Positions 1 through 12,700 of a stretch of 64,000 bases of DNA are shown here, piece by piece; positions within the stretch are counted from its first letter, which is position 1; each line of letters begins with the position of its first letter. Both the position numbers and the translations under genes were made by a program. The DNA lies in contig VWND01000014.1 of NCBI GenBank assembly GCA_009599575.1, positions 124,001 to 188,000 of the forward strand, given 5' to 3'. The notes under the pieces were generated by a model. The model was not told the origin of the DNA and made no database searches. It was given only the letters and a program-made list of their open reading frames with translations. This DNA comes from Blumeriella jaapii. Its lineage: Eukaryota > Ascomycota > Leotiomycetes > Helotiales > Drepanopezizaceae.

Positions 1-3000
1 ACTGTTCGATTAAAACCTCCGGCGGTGTGGTAGAGGATCGGGGGAGCAAGCGACCGCTGCCAGTCTCGAAACGATCGAAGGAGCCATATTGTGGTCCCCT
101 CGTCACCTCGGACAGGGCTACAATGCTTCGGTACATTTGCAGTATCCGGTTGCATATCAGTTCCCGGCCAAGGGTGACGGCAAAAGGGCAGCGATCATAA
201 CTGATCCGAATCAAGTTTGGAAATATCTTGAACCACAGTGTCGCATCATAAGTCACTTCACTACTGCACAATTCAATGAGAGCGCTTTGCGAGTTGCTCT
301 TTCGCATCCCACGTTGCAGCCTGCTGCGCTCTGCCACCGACAGTTGCTCGTCGTTAAAGTCCATGACACGCGGGGAGTCCCCCTCAAGGATATGGATGAG
401 TCGGCCGTTGTCTTTCCCAAGAGCTGTATCAAACTCGGTGATTAGTCGGAGCACGGTGACGGCAAATGCACGCACTCTTCTGGACTGAGAGCACAAGAAG
501 AACAAGCCGTGTGACTCCACCTCATCGACGTGGGCCCAAATACCCGAAAGATCGAGTTGCATGCCTCTTTTATCTGCACTTCCGTCTTCGGACACATCCG
601 CAGAGGCGTCCTTGATCTTTTGCTTGATCTCCTCAATCCAAATGTGCAAGAGCTCGACGTAAAGCTTAAGCGTACTCTCGATGTGGCCAGGTCCAAGCAT
701 GCCACCGTCCGACATGGTCGAGTATCTGTCATCAAAGTTGAAGATGAACCGAGCGAACCCAATTGTCACCTGTTGCGCATGTGATTGACGCGCAATCGAC
801 TTTAACGACTGGGCAGAGGACTCCGCTATGTTAAACTGTACGTGGGCCGTTCCTGTACAGAGCAGGTTGACCAAAGAGTTAAAAGGGATGTGGGAGGATA
901 GACAGCGTGGGAGAGCTTGCACAGCAACGTGGAGAAGTTCATAATATCCTTGCTTGTGTTCCGACGGGCTTGGGTGGTCGTCGCGGCGAGCAAAGTTGAA
1001 ACTATCGGCCAGAGGCGTCTTTGGCACCGGGCTGTTGAACTTCTCATCCAAGACAGCCTGACCCCCAAAAGCGTTATCACAGATGATGGTGATCTTGCCT
1101 AGGATTTCACAGAACTTCAGATAATATTCCTTTGCAACTTCACCAAGCGCAGTTGTGAGGACAGGCCGGGACAATCGATCCTCTGGGCTTCGCACCGCGG
1201 TCGCCGGCGGCGGCGGAATCAATGATGAATTCATGAGAGGTGACATCGGCATACGGTCCCATGCTGGCAACGATTGATAATGTTGTGGGAATGGCGGTCG
1301 TCCTTGGTCCCCGTTCTCCAGGTCGGCCATGATGGCGAGAAATGCTCTGATACCAATGACCATCTTTTCAGGCTCTAGTTGTTCTACTTTCAGCTCCCGG
1401 CCTGACGCAAACAGATCGGCATTGATGAGAGGGAAGACGATCGTCCTCAGACAGAAATCTTGGTGCTTGAAGCCGATGATTCGTATTATCTGGATCAATG
1501 GCTCGGCAATGACGGGGTCGGTGGTTAGATAGGTTCTTTTCCCCGGGGGGATCACTAGCTTGACAACCTCTTCGAGCTTCTTGATGGTGACATTTAAAGA
1601 GTCCGATGTGCGGTAGAGATAAGTCCAGAGCAATCGGGAAATGACCTGCAAGCACAGGGGTCTCGTCGAGCGATCTTTCATCTTCGGTTGCAACGGGAGA
1701 ATGAGCTGCAGCCATTGAGTCGAAAAGGCTTCGACCGGAGAAGCGCAGAGCAGCGTGCCTGTAAGCGGGAAAGCAACAGGCCAGTGACGAGGCTTGAGAA
1801 ACATGGATGCCAAGCGAGGCGCGATAGTCCCCAGCACTTCCGCCCATTTCGGCATATTCAGCTCGGTGTTGGCTTTTGCGGCTATCGGCAGAAGGAGGAT
1901 CTCGAGCGCCTGACAGTAGGCATACTTCAGGCGGTGACCATGGGCTCGCGCGAAGAAACGACCCAGAGAGATCATGAAATCGCACGACTGGTCCCAGGCA
2001 TCTTCGGGGTACACCTTGATACGGAGATGCTTCATGCCGCCCAGCACCAGCTCCATCCTCGCTTCGACTTCGCGATTCACCGGACCCTTTCCTATCACGG
2101 CGTCCTTCTGTGACTTTTCGAGATCCGCGATGAACCTGTCCGCGACACTCTCAAAGTTGATCTCACTCATGACGCCCAGCAGCTGGCTGAAGAGGTGCCA
2201 ATTTGCCATTTTCAGCGGCGAACTGTTCAGCTGTTCGGGATCCGCAATCTTCAGTTGGCCAAAAATGATGCCTTCCAGCTTCTCTTCCATCTCAGGCGTG
2301 ATGCGTGCCAAGGTGCTCTGACCGATCACTTCCGTCAAGACTCGACACAAGATGTAGATCGAGACGGTTGAACGTCGTTCGGCCTGGGCCACGAACTCCT
2401 GCCGGGCGGCGATGGTCGGTTGACTGTTCGCCGCCAGTGCTTCGTCTGGCAACACGTGAGGAGGCTCCGTGTTCCGTCGTAGCATCTGGCCGGGCTGGAC
2501 GGGCCACTTTGACTGACAGACCATGAGCGATTGCGATACATCATGCCCGTTCCACCTACCTGCTGCAACTGCGCCCGCGCGTCATTGGCGGCATCGCTCT
2601 TGTTCTTACGCCACAACATCATCGAATCAATCAAGGGCTTGGGTTTTTGGCTTGCGATATGGCCCAGAGCGGCGATCAATTGATCGAAGGCGGCGTCTAC
2701 ACCCGGCCCGCATATTGTTCCATCTGAGGTTCGGGGTCCAAGGGGATCGTGATGCATTGGTTGATTTTTTCTTCGGCCTGGGCAATGAACTGATTCTGTG
2801 TTACCGCAGCATCGGGAAGAGGTACGGTTGAGAACACTAACGGATGTAAACAGCACGTGTAGAGCGAATTCGCCCACCGTTTTCAGCTCCTCTTTGTGGT
2901 GGTGCCGCGAACCTGACCGATGGTGACGCTGGTCCCTGCTACTCCTGCCACTCTGTAGACGCTCCCCCCTCCGCTGCGCGGAGTGATAGTTGCCATTCTC

Positions 3001-3879
3001 CGTCGCAGCGGCGGCGGCCGGTCGATCGGGCCCCATGGTCGCGGCCGCGGACGTGAAGGGAGTGCCAGCCCCGGCCACGCCGGCCAGGCTGCTGGCAGCC
3101 CCGGAGGCATCGCTCATGCCGGATGCCTCGGTGCCGGCGGCAATGATCATCTGCGGGCTCAGCGGACTGGACGACGCACTCGCGAAGCTCCCATTCCGGG
3201 AGTGCTGAATGCCATGGACGATGCTCGTCTGTCGATTGTGGGCCTTGGAATCCGTGGTCGGGCCTCCTCTGCTGCCGGCGAGCATTCGCGGGGAGAGGCT
3301 GAGCTGCGGATCGGAGGCGAACGAGCTGGCGGCGGACGAGGCCGGCGAGGTCAGGGGCAGCGAGGGCGAGTCTTGCTCGTCTGCCGGCGCGACTCTGGAG
3401 AAGGTCGGCGTGGTGGAGGAAGACGGCTTCAGGATCTGGGTCGGGACGCTCCAGGGGTCGACATCGAGGGGCAGCGCGTCGTCGGGGTGTCTGTCGCTCA
3501 GGCTGTCCGAAGTTGCTTGACCTTCGAGACGGGCGTTAGCAAGAGCTGCGCGTTGCGAACGTCGCCAGGGAAGAGGTGAAGCGGCGCGTAGGGCGGAGAG
3601 GGAGACGAGGGAGAAGAGGGAGAAGAGGGCAAGGTAGTGTAGTAGTGTAGAGGAGTAGTCGCAGGCAGCGGGCGGCCGGTCTGGCACTTGCACGAGAGCG
3701 AACAGAGGTCCGCGCGAAAGATGCCGCCCCGGGTCGCGGTGGGATAGAGGCAGCTTGGACCAGAGGGACGTGAGGCGTGGTGATGGTGCAGAGGGGGATC
3801 GAGGGGAATGAAGTGACTTGCCGGTCCCAGCGGCGGCGGCGGCGGCGGCGGCAGCAGCAGCAGCAGCAGAAGTTGTCAT
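1..3879 (-). CDS. TAO3: Cell morphogenesis protein TAO3/PAG1 (Furry family), N-terminal part
   Basis: The family is a very large scaffold of the RAM/MOR network, which works with NDR kinase (Cbk1/Orb6) in polarised growth. Reading the minus strand, a low-complexity Ser-rich N-terminus leads to KTVGEFALHVLFTS. After an intron (2841-2790) comes FIAQAEEKINQCITIPLDPE, then CGPGVDAAFDQLIAALGHIA and SMMLWRKNKSDAANDARAQ. A second intron (2559-2507) follows, and an exon open from 2506 to the left edge, about 835 codons, contains STVSIYILCRVLTEVIGQS and NRILQMYRSIVALSEVTRG. The C-terminal part lies outside the window. At about 2714 one base is missing: DPEPQMEQ and ICGPGVDAAFDQ lie in different frames. 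The start at 3879 precedes a poly-Ala run and is uncertain; a later start or an unseen 5' intron is possible. The family call is confident; the first about 150 codons are not. Confidence 0.85.
3831..3870. repeat. GCG/GCA trinucleotide run
   Basis: An uninterrupted run of CGG followed by CAG triplets on the plus strand. Read on the minus strand it would give a run of 13 alanines just after the proposed TAO3 start. It may instead be untranslated leader. Confidence 0.8.
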
Positions 3880-4329
3880 TCTCGCGACGAGCGCGATCAC
3901 ACCCAACTTGAGCCCAACGCCGCCTGCACTCCGAGGAGAGGAGTGGAGAGGAGTGGGCGTCGGCGTGCGGTGCGGTGTGAGGTGAGGTGAGGTGAGGTGA
4001 AGTGAGGTGAAGAGGCGCGTAGGAAAAGCGTCGAGACTCGGCCTTGGACTTTGGACGTGGACTGTGGTGCGCGGCCCTGCACTCAGCACGCCCTCGTTCG
4101 GGGGAAGAGCGCGACGTTGCTCGATGTCAGCGGCGGAGTGAGAGAGGGAGCGAGAGGAGAGAGGGAGAATATCGTCCAGCACTCCAGGACGGCGAGAGAA
4201 CAGTCACGTCGCCAGGGACGGGACGCCGTCGAGGGTCTTCGTGCGCGAAGGGCACTCGACGCCGCCATGCCAGCCTTCTCTCCCCGCCCGTCCGTCACTG
4301 GGGAGTCGGGCTGAAGTTGAGGTCCTGAC

Positions 4330-5271
4330 TGTGCGGTACAGTATACATCTCTCTACATGGTACATACAGTACACAGTACGGGAGATACAGATCTCTGGAT
4401 AGCCAACAGTACAGGAGACACAGAGGTCTATCTACATCGTAAACCGTCAGTACATCTATCTACATGGAACACAGTACAAAACGTACATCTATCTATATAA
4501 AAAACAGCACAGGAGACGCAGATATCAATCTTCATAATAAGGAGTACAGAAGATACAGATTTTGATTTATATAGTCAATAGTACAAAAGACACAGAGATC
4601 TATCTACATCGTTAACCGTTAGTACATCTATCTCTGTGGTATATAGTACAGAACGTATATCTATTTATATAATAAACAGTACAGGAGATACAGATATTTA
4701 TCTTTATAATAAACAGTACAAAAGATACAGATCTTTATATGTTGAACAGTACAGAAAACAGGGATCTATCTACATCCTAAACCGTCAGTACATTTATTTA
4801 TATGATACACAATACAAAACGTAGATCTATTTGCATAATAAACAATACAGAAGATGCAGATATCTATTTTCATAATAAACAGTACAAAAGATACAGATCT
4901 TATTTATATAATTAATAGTACAGTAGACACAGAAACTTATTTACAATACATAATAAACCGTAAGTACATCCATCTATATGATACACAGTACAGAACGTCA
5001 ACCTATCTACATAGTAAATAATACAAGAAATGCAAATATCTATCTTTATTATAAACAGTATAGAAGATACAGATTTTTGATTATATAATCAAAAGTACAG
5101 AAGACACAAAGATTTATTTACATCGTAAACCGTAAGTACATCTATCTAATCTACATGGTACACAGTACTGTACAGGAGATACAGATATCTATCTTCATAG
5201 TAAACAGTACAGGGGATACAGCAATCCATCTACATAGTAAACGGCACAGTGCACACATCTATCTACAGTGG
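4330..5271. repeat. AT-rich satellite with a period of about 172 bp
   Basis: A degenerate tandem array. The marker AAACCGTNAGTACATC recurs near 4441, 4613, 4779, 4955 and 5127, spaced roughly 172, 166, 176 and 172 bp, giving five higher-order units. Each unit contains shorter subrepeats of about 35-45 bp built on CAGTACAGGAGATACAGAT and CTATCTACAT. No coding potential is visible. The array borders a decayed transposon, and similar words (CATCTATCTATCTAC near 5880) continue on the other side of it, so the element seems to sit inside the array. Confidence 0.8.
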
Positions 5272-5852
5272 GTGGACACATGAATGTGCGCGTCAGTAAA
5301 TAGTCCTTACCCCAACAAAATTCTTCTACCTTTACAACTTCATAACTCCACCATTGCTTAATCGATTTTAAATACAAATAGCTAAAATTAAAGCTGAAAA
5401 TCGAAATAATACTCGATTTCAATCAGTATTTAGTATACCATTCATCTGCAGCTTTAAAAGCGTTTATTTTCTTTGCATGCCTTCCGCTAGCTTATTTGAC
5501 AACTGATCTTCCAGGAGCTTTAACGCTTTTTACGTAGCTTTTATTAAAAATCGTTGTATGACATTATTGTTTTTTATTACTATTAGCTTTGAATTAAATT
5601 TGAAAATTTTTGTTTTGACCATTTTTTAAAGATTTTCGATCGGGTTAAAATCCGGTACAAAAAGCACTATTTTCAGACTTATATTACGAAACTATAGCTA
5701 AATAAAAAGTGCTTTATAAATTAGAGTATTATCTTAAATATAAATGCTATCGTCGTAAAAGTTCGTAAAAAAGAATTTGTTAAAAACGTCGAGAAATATG
5801 GCGGTTGTAATAAGTAACCGTCCGATTCACACGCGCACATTCATGTGTCCAC
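5272..5852 (-). mobile_element. Decayed, internally deleted Tc1/mariner-type DNA transposon
   Basis: Perfect 22-bp terminal inverted repeats lie at 5272-5293 (beginning GTGGACACATGAATGTGC) and 5831-5852. TA dinucleotides lie just outside (5264-5265 and 5854-5855), consistent with TA target duplication if the right end has lost about 5 bp. On the minus strand from 5658 to about 5464 a degraded transposase C-terminus can be read, with PDFNPIENL, then a stop where the family has Trp, and later LLEDQLSNKLAEGMQRK. A second in-frame stop also falls where a Trp is expected. TGG to TAA/TAG changes fit RIP-like C-to-T mutation. The N-terminal two thirds of the transposase is missing, so it cannot move by itself. 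Confidence 0.8.
5465..5658 (-). pseudogene. Transposase C-terminal remnant (DDE, Tc1/mariner)
   Basis: One minus-strand reading frame matches the C-terminal end of Tc1/mariner-like transposases: PDFNPIENL followed by a Lys-rich helix region and a terminal LEDQLSNKLAEG motif. It has two in-frame stops and no start, and the catalytic upstream domain is absent. It is a fossil inside the element at 5272-5852. Confidence 0.75.
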
Positions 5853-7391
5853 GTACTGTACATCATACACTCAGTACGTGCATCTATCTATCTACAGAGT
5901 ACGTACCCATCTCGAGCCAAAGAGATGGAATCGGCTAGCGAGGTAAACATCCGGCAACCGGCAAAAGCCGACATCTCGGCCGCCCCTTTCCAGTGCGTGG
6001 GTAGGACGAATGTATGTACGGTATATGTACATGTACAGTATCTTTGTGTGCATGTCTGTGTTTATGTTTATATGTGTGTGTATGCTACTACTCTACTACT
6101 ACTCTACTACTCTACTAATCTACTACTCTACTAATCTACTACTCTACTACGGTATAGTACTACCACTGTACATACAGTACTATGGATCGGACACCCATCA
6201 AGCCTAGTCGATTCTGCCAGTCCCATCCCATCCGTCATGACCATCGTGATCGTGATCGTGATCGTATTCTGATTCTATCCGAGTGACGCTGCCCGGGACC
6301 CTACGGTCTACGATGCATGGACGGTATGTCGTGAGATTGGACGATTCCAGCACGGTAACACGGTGCAGTGGAGCTGGCACCGCTGCCATGCCGGCGGCAG
6401 TGCCGTGAGCCGAACGAGTCGCCACGGTTGGCTCCCGAGGTTACCGATGAGCTGCTGTGAGTGATCATGGAGTCGCTCGGTCAATTGGTACTGTACGTCG
6501 GTCTGTATCTGTACAGCAGGCTGGAGATGAAAGAGGGCTCGTGCCGTGAGGACATACCTGCCGTACAGTACATGTGTATCTGATCTTACAGTATCTTCGA
6601 AGTACTGTACAGTTCAGTAAGTGCTGTCTATAAATGCAAGATCTAGCGAGGTGCTGTAGCTCTGCTAACGGCATCTTCACATGGCAGCCCCGGCAAGAGA
6701 AGAAGAAGAAGAAGAAGAAGAAGTGGCCAAGGCAAAGGCAAAGGTAATGGTGGTGGCGGGACCAGAAGAACACGACGACTTGTAAAGTGGTGGGAAAAAG
6801 TGGAGGAGGAGGAGAGGAGGAGACGAGGAGAGGAGGGGGAGGACGACCAGGGTTCGGAGCTTGACCAGACCAACATTCATTCAACATGACATATATACCC
6901 ACTCATCTCGCGGATCCCTTCTTCTCAACAAGTGCTCTCTTTGCATCTTTGCATCTTTGCATCTTCCATCTTTCCATCTTTCCATCGGCCAGAGAGGGAC
7001 CTTCGTGCACCTCCACCGCTGCCGCGCCTCCGCAGATTTGGGCTTCCTCCATCACTCCCTAAGCTCGGCCGGCTCCCCCCTATCAACTATCATCCCGTGC
7101 GCTTCACCACCACCACCACCTCCACCACCTCCACCACCTCCACCTCCACCTCCACCTCCACCTCCTCCACCTCCGCTGTCTCGCCTCACGCTCCCCAGCA
7201 CAACATCTTGCCCCTCCGTGACCACGCCGCCGAACGACAACAACGACCACCCCCCGAGGCCGTTCGAAAGCTCGCACCGCAAGAGAGAAAGACACCGCTC
7301 CCTTGCGTTCTGCACGTCGACGCGGCCTGCAGCGCCCAACTCCATCGTCGACGCCGGTGCTCCCTCCCCCCCTCCCCCCCCCCGAGCAGCC
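5853..7391. other. Intergenic region and 5' leader of the P450 reductase gene
   Basis: I see no gene here. It holds TACTGTAC-type words (6010-6040, 6165-6180, 6485-6620), a CTACT tandem run (about 6085-6152), a GATCGTG run (about 6244-6265), an AAG run (about 6697-6723), and CCA/CCT trinucleotide repeats (7105-7175) plus C-rich tracts directly before the start at 7392. The open frames crossing 7100-7200 arise from the trinucleotide repeat. Confidence 0.6.
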
Positions 7392-9701
7392 ATGGCGCAG
7401 CTCGACACGCTCGACGTCCTGGTTCTCGGCGTCCTGTTCCTGGGAACCGTGGCCTACTTCACCAAGGGCACGTACTGGGGCGTCGCCAAAGACCCGTATG
7501 CGAGCAGCTACGCACACACCAATGGCAACAAGCCGGGCAAGACGCGCAACATCGTGGAGAAGATGGCCGAGTCGAACAAGAACTGCGTGGTCTTCTACGG
7601 CTCCCAGACCGGCACCGCCGAGGATTACGCCTCGAGGCTGGCGAAGGAGGGCAAGAGCCGCTTCGGCCTCGAGACCATGGTCGCCGATCTCGAGGACTAC
7701 GATTTCGACAACCTCGACGCCCTGCCCGAAGACAAGATCGCCATGTTTGTCCTGGCCACCTACGGCGAGGGCGAGCCGACGGACAACGCCGTCGATTTCT
7801 ACGAGTTCATCACGCAGGAGGACGCCGCCTTCTCGCAAGCCTCCGATCCCCCGCTCGAGAAGCTGAAGTTCGTCGCCTTTGGCCTGGGCAACAACACCTA
7901 CGAGCACTACAACTCCATGGTGCGCAATGTCACCAAGGCCTTGCAGAAGTGGGGCGCCACCCTGATCGGGACCGCGGGCGAGGGCGACGACGGCGCGGGC
8001 ACCATGGAAGAGGACTTCTTGGCCTGGAAAGACCCCATGTGGTCGGCGTTGGCAGCGAAGATGGGCTTGGAGGAGCGGGAGGCCGTGTACGAGCCCGTCT
8101 TCGCCATCAGCGTCCGAGAGGACCTGAGCAAGGATTCTGCGGAGGTCTACGTGGGCGAGCCGAACAAGATGCACCTCGAGGGCAATCAAAAGGGACCCTT
8201 CAACGCGCAAAACCCCTACATTGCGCCCATTGTCGAGTCGAGAGAGATCTTCACGGTGCGGGACCGGAATTGCCTGCACCTGGAAATCGACATCAGCAAG
8301 TCGAACCTGACCTACCAGACCGGCGACCACATCGCCATCTGGCCGACGAACGCCGACCAGGAGGTGGATCGCTTCCACCGTGTGCTTGGGCTCGAGGCGA
8401 AGAAGGACACGGTCATCAGCGTCAAGCCTCTGGAGCCCACGGCCAAGGTCCCATTCCCGACGCCCACCACCTACGACGCCATCGTGCGATACCACATGGA
8501 GATTTGTGCTCCCGTCTCGCGTCAGTTCCTGGCCACCTTGGCTCCCTTCGCCCCCACCGAGGAGGCAAAGGCGGAGATGGCGAAGCTGGGCAGCGACCGG
8601 GACTACTTCTCCAAGCACGTCAGTAGCAAGTACTACAACATCGCCCAGGCCTTGCAATCCGTCTCCCCGGCGGCGTGGACCGACATCCCCTTCTCGGCCT
8701 TCATTGAAGGTGTCACCAAGTTGCAACCGCGATACTACTCGATTTCCTCCTCGTCGCTGGTTCAGAAGCAGCAGATCTCCATCACGGCCGTCGTTGAGTC
8801 GGTCGTGGTTCCCGGCCGGGAGGATGTGCTGAAGGGGGTCACCACCAACTACCTCCTGGCGCTGAAGCAAAAACAGCACGGCGATCCCAACCCCGATCCT
8901 CACGGCTTGACCTACGACATCACCGGACCGCGCAACAAGTACGATGGCTTTCACGTCCCCGTCCACGTCCGCCACTCCAACTTCAAGCTCCCGTCCGACC
9001 CATCCAAGCCCATCATCATGATCGGGCCGGGGACCGGTGTAGCGCCATTCCGCGGCTTCGTCCAAGAGCGAGCGGCGCAGGCCCAGGCCGGAGAGACCGT
9101 GGGCAAGACGCTCCTCTTCTTCGGTTGCAGACGGCAAACCGAGGATTTCCTCTACTCCTCCGAGTGGGATGTAAGTTCCCCGCCCCCGTTGTGTATCTCC
9201 CACACCCAGCATCGTCGAGAAAGAATCCTGACCCGCGCATCAGGCATACAAAGAAGCCCTTGGCGACAAGTTCTCCCTCATCACCGCCTTCTCCCGCGAA
9301 GGACCCAACAAGATCTACGTGCAGCACCGCCTCCAGGAGCACGCCAAAGAAGTCAACGAGCTGCTCTTGCAAAAAGCCTACTTCTACGTCTGTGGGGACG
9401 CCGCTTACATGGCGCGTGAGGTCAACACTACCCTGGCCAAGATCGTGGCGGAGCAGCGTGGTATCGAGGAGAAGAAGGCCGAGGAGATTGTGAAGGGGAT
9501 GCGATCGGCGAATCAGTACCAGGTATGTCACCTCTGCTTCGCCTCTGGCGGGCTCCCACTCCCGGGCCGCCGCCCGTTCCCTCGCCCGCGCCGGGGGTGC
9601 CGACCCGCGACTCGCGAGGTTCGGTCCGCGTGTCTCTCTTTTCGCAACTCACGGCACACATGCTAACCCAATCTTCTCTCCAGGAAGACGTATGGTCGTA
9701 A
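7392..9701 (+). CDS. CPR1: NADPH-cytochrome P450 reductase
   Basis: Passes electrons from NADPH through FAD and FMN to microsomal P450s and other haem enzymes; ER-anchored. Coding exons are 7392-9170, 9244-9522 and 9684-9701, giving 691 residues, the usual length. An N-terminal membrane anchor (LDVLVLGVLFLGTVAYF) comes first. The flavodoxin-like FMN domain shows YGSQTGTAEDYA and ATYGEGEPTDNA; the FAD domain shows RYYSISSSS; the NADPH domain shows MIGPGTGVAPFRGF and ends in the typical EDVWS, coded by the tiny last exon. The start at 7392 has a good context (AGCCATGG) and puts the anchor at the N-terminus; upstream in-frame codons are repeat-derived. No frame breaks. Confidence 0.96.
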
Positions 9702-12700
9702 AGGATTTGCCCTTCGGTCCTCTGCTTCGGCCCGGGCACCGCATCCTCCCCTCCGCCATGCCACCACCCGCCCTTACCCGTCTCGCCAGCAACCCCCACT
9801 TGCCCGCGGGCCGAAGCCACTCTCCCCTCTTGCATCTGCCACGCATGGAACGTGTTTCTCGTTCTTCTCGTCGAGTTTTCCCGCATCGTGGCGGAGTTTT
9901 GGATTGCGCATTCTTGCTTACCTATGTGAAATTGGTGGTGGGAGCTCCGGGTCGTTGCGCGCGTCTCTGCTGCCGGGCCGTGGCGGTGCTGGCTGTCGAT
10001 GGCGGGGGCGTCTCCGGCGAGGGGGAGTTCGTCGCCGAGGCTTGGTGCGGCTGCGATCTCGCGCTCTTGGATAGATGTCTTGGTGCTGGATGGCTTTTTA
10101 TTTTCTCTGTCTGATTGAGCTGCGATGTTCCTCCCATTCGTTGTTTTTACTTACTCGTTTTGCTTTTTCGACGTATAAATCAGATGGTGGGGTGGCCGTA
10201 CAGTACGTCGTAGAAAGGAGAGAGAAAGAGAGAGAGAGTGTGTGTGTGAGAGAGAGAGAGAGAGAAAGAGAAAGAAAGAGAGAGAGAGATAGGAAGAGTA
10301 TAAATGAAGCAAAGCACTGTCTCAACTACCCACCTTGATGCATCTTCCGCCTGCGTGATCGAATGGGCTGGGGCTGGGGCTGGGGCTTGATAAACGTGAA
10401 GATCTACCGACATGTTCTGACACCTTACATTATGTACCTTATGCCAAGTACTGTACCTACCCACCTACGTACTGTACTGTGCAATACATGTACAGCACAG
10501 CACAGTACATATCTGCTTACTTTCCGCTTTCCGCTTTCCGCTTTCCGCTTTCCGAGAGCGCCGCCGCTGGAAATGAAAAGAAAGGGATGCTCGCTCCTCG
10601 CGCCCCGAGGGCGCTAATAATGGCCCACCATATGAGAGGAAAACGGGGGTCGTTTCGTTTCTTTTGCTCGTTTCTTTCCTTTTTTACTTTCTTTTCTGCT
10701 CTTTTCTGCTCTTTTCTTTTTTGCTCTTTTCTTTTTTCTTTTCTTTTTTCTTTTCTTTTTTCTTTTCTTTTCTGCTCTTTTTTTTTTTTCTGGTTTCGTT
10801 TTTGCTGGTTTCGTTTTACTGTACTGTACCTTGTACCCCCCCCCTCTCTTCTCTTTCAGGCCTTATCAGCCATCGGCCATTGCTGGACGTGAACCTGTGG
10901 GGTGGGGGCGGGGAGGGAGGGGGGGGGAGGGGGGGGGGGGGGAGGAGGGGGGAAGGGTGTGTGTGTGTACCTAGGTATGTGTGTATGTGTGTATGTGTGT
11001 ATGTGTGTATGTGTGTATGTGTGTATGTGTGTATGTGTGTATGTGTGTATGTGTGTGTGTATACACTGTACAGTATGTACATATATCACAGTCTTCGAGC
11101 AATGCCTACCTACAGTACCTACCTACATACATACACAGACATAAATGGTTCATTGATACATACTGTACTACGGCGTTTACCTACCGACCGACGCCCAGAT
11201 ATCTATCCCCTCGTCCCGATCCAGATGCTGATCCGGATCTGGCCCCCACAAACCTAATCGGCCTCGACCCCCGCCCGACCTGGGGCCGGGGCCGGAAGAG
11301 ACGAAATCAAGTATGTGTACAGCACTCTGAATGTGTACTGTACAGTGCGTCGTGCAGTACTGTATGGTATGGTATGGTATGGTATAGTACTGTGTATGTG
11401 TATTGTCAGTATGTATGTATGTACGGTGCAGTAGAGTACGTTTAGATACAGATACAGATACAGATACAGATACAGATACTAAACTACCTACACTACACTA
11501 CACTACTCTACTACCCAGACCCACCATCCCTTCACTCTCAGTCGCCCCCAGCCGCGACTCTACGATACTTCCAACGCACGAAGATAGACCCTACGCAGTA
11601 CTGTACGGTACTGTGTACATACACATCAGACGTTGTATATGGAGGCGCGGGAGACGACTGCCTCGCTTCGCCTCGCTTCGCAAGCATTGCTGCTCGTCGT
11701 CGTGCCGCAGCTGCAGTTGCGCTCGCGGCTGCAGTGAGTGCCGACGTGCATGTGGATCGGAGCACGACGTGAGAGAAATGGGATGTGATGCGATGCGATG
11801 GGAGGGCATGCGATGGCATGGGATGCACGGCGTTGCATCCGGTGTCTGGGGTTCGCGACCCCGCAGATCGAGGTCGCTTCGTTTGATGCCCATGCTGCCG
11901 CTTGGGCCGGCTCGTTTGGCGGCTGTTTGTTTACGTTGACCTACACACATCCATACCTTACCTTCCCTTCGCTTCACTTCACTCTCGTTTGTACGGGTTT
12001 GTTGGCGTTGCCCGCTCGTGCTCACGCGCACGCTGCATCCGTCTATATGTTCCTCCGTCTATATGTTCCTCGGTCTATATCTTCCTCCGTCTGGACGGAG
12101 GGAGGGCCATCTCAACATCACGCCTGGGCCACGACCTACTACTACTGTACGGTACGGTGCTGTACGGTACCTACGACCGCGTGGCCCTGATCCAATTCCA
12201 GCCCTTCCCCCTTCCCCCTCCCCCCCCTCCCCCCACCGGCCCCTGGCCAAGGACCCAACGACCATCGTCCTCGAGGGAAAGAAATGTGATGGAAATGCAA
12301 CATGGGATCGCAGCCGCGAAACCCACGGGTCCGAGCCGTGCCCCATGCTGTCATCTTGGGCTTCCGTGAGCCATGGTCCGGGGAATCCCCATCGGCCGGC
12401 TGCCCCATGGCCGCGCGCGATCGCGACTCCTGCCTCGGGGCATCACCCGGCTGGACGTGGAGGCCGAAGCCCGACGGCGACGATGCGAGACGCGCCTTCA
12501 TCGCGAGCCTCCCACGCTTCCCACGGCGGCTCATGCCGGACCGGACCGACGCTGCGACACCCCCGGCCGCATCGGGACCGCGGGCGCGGCTCGAACGCGT
12601 CGTCGCTCCGTCTGGACGTGTGTCCCGGAGGCTCAGGACCGTACCGTCTGTCCCGCACCGCACCGCACCGCCCCGCCCCGTCCAGACCTGGCGCGCGTGC

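Noticed and set aside
2983..3579. A 198-codon plus-strand frame opposite TAO3
   Set aside because: Gly/Arg-rich antisense of the Ser-rich TAO3 N-terminus.
7104..9212. A 702-codon minus-strand frame opposite CPR1
   Set aside because: Shadow of the highly biased CPR1 codons; the plus strand carries all family motifs.
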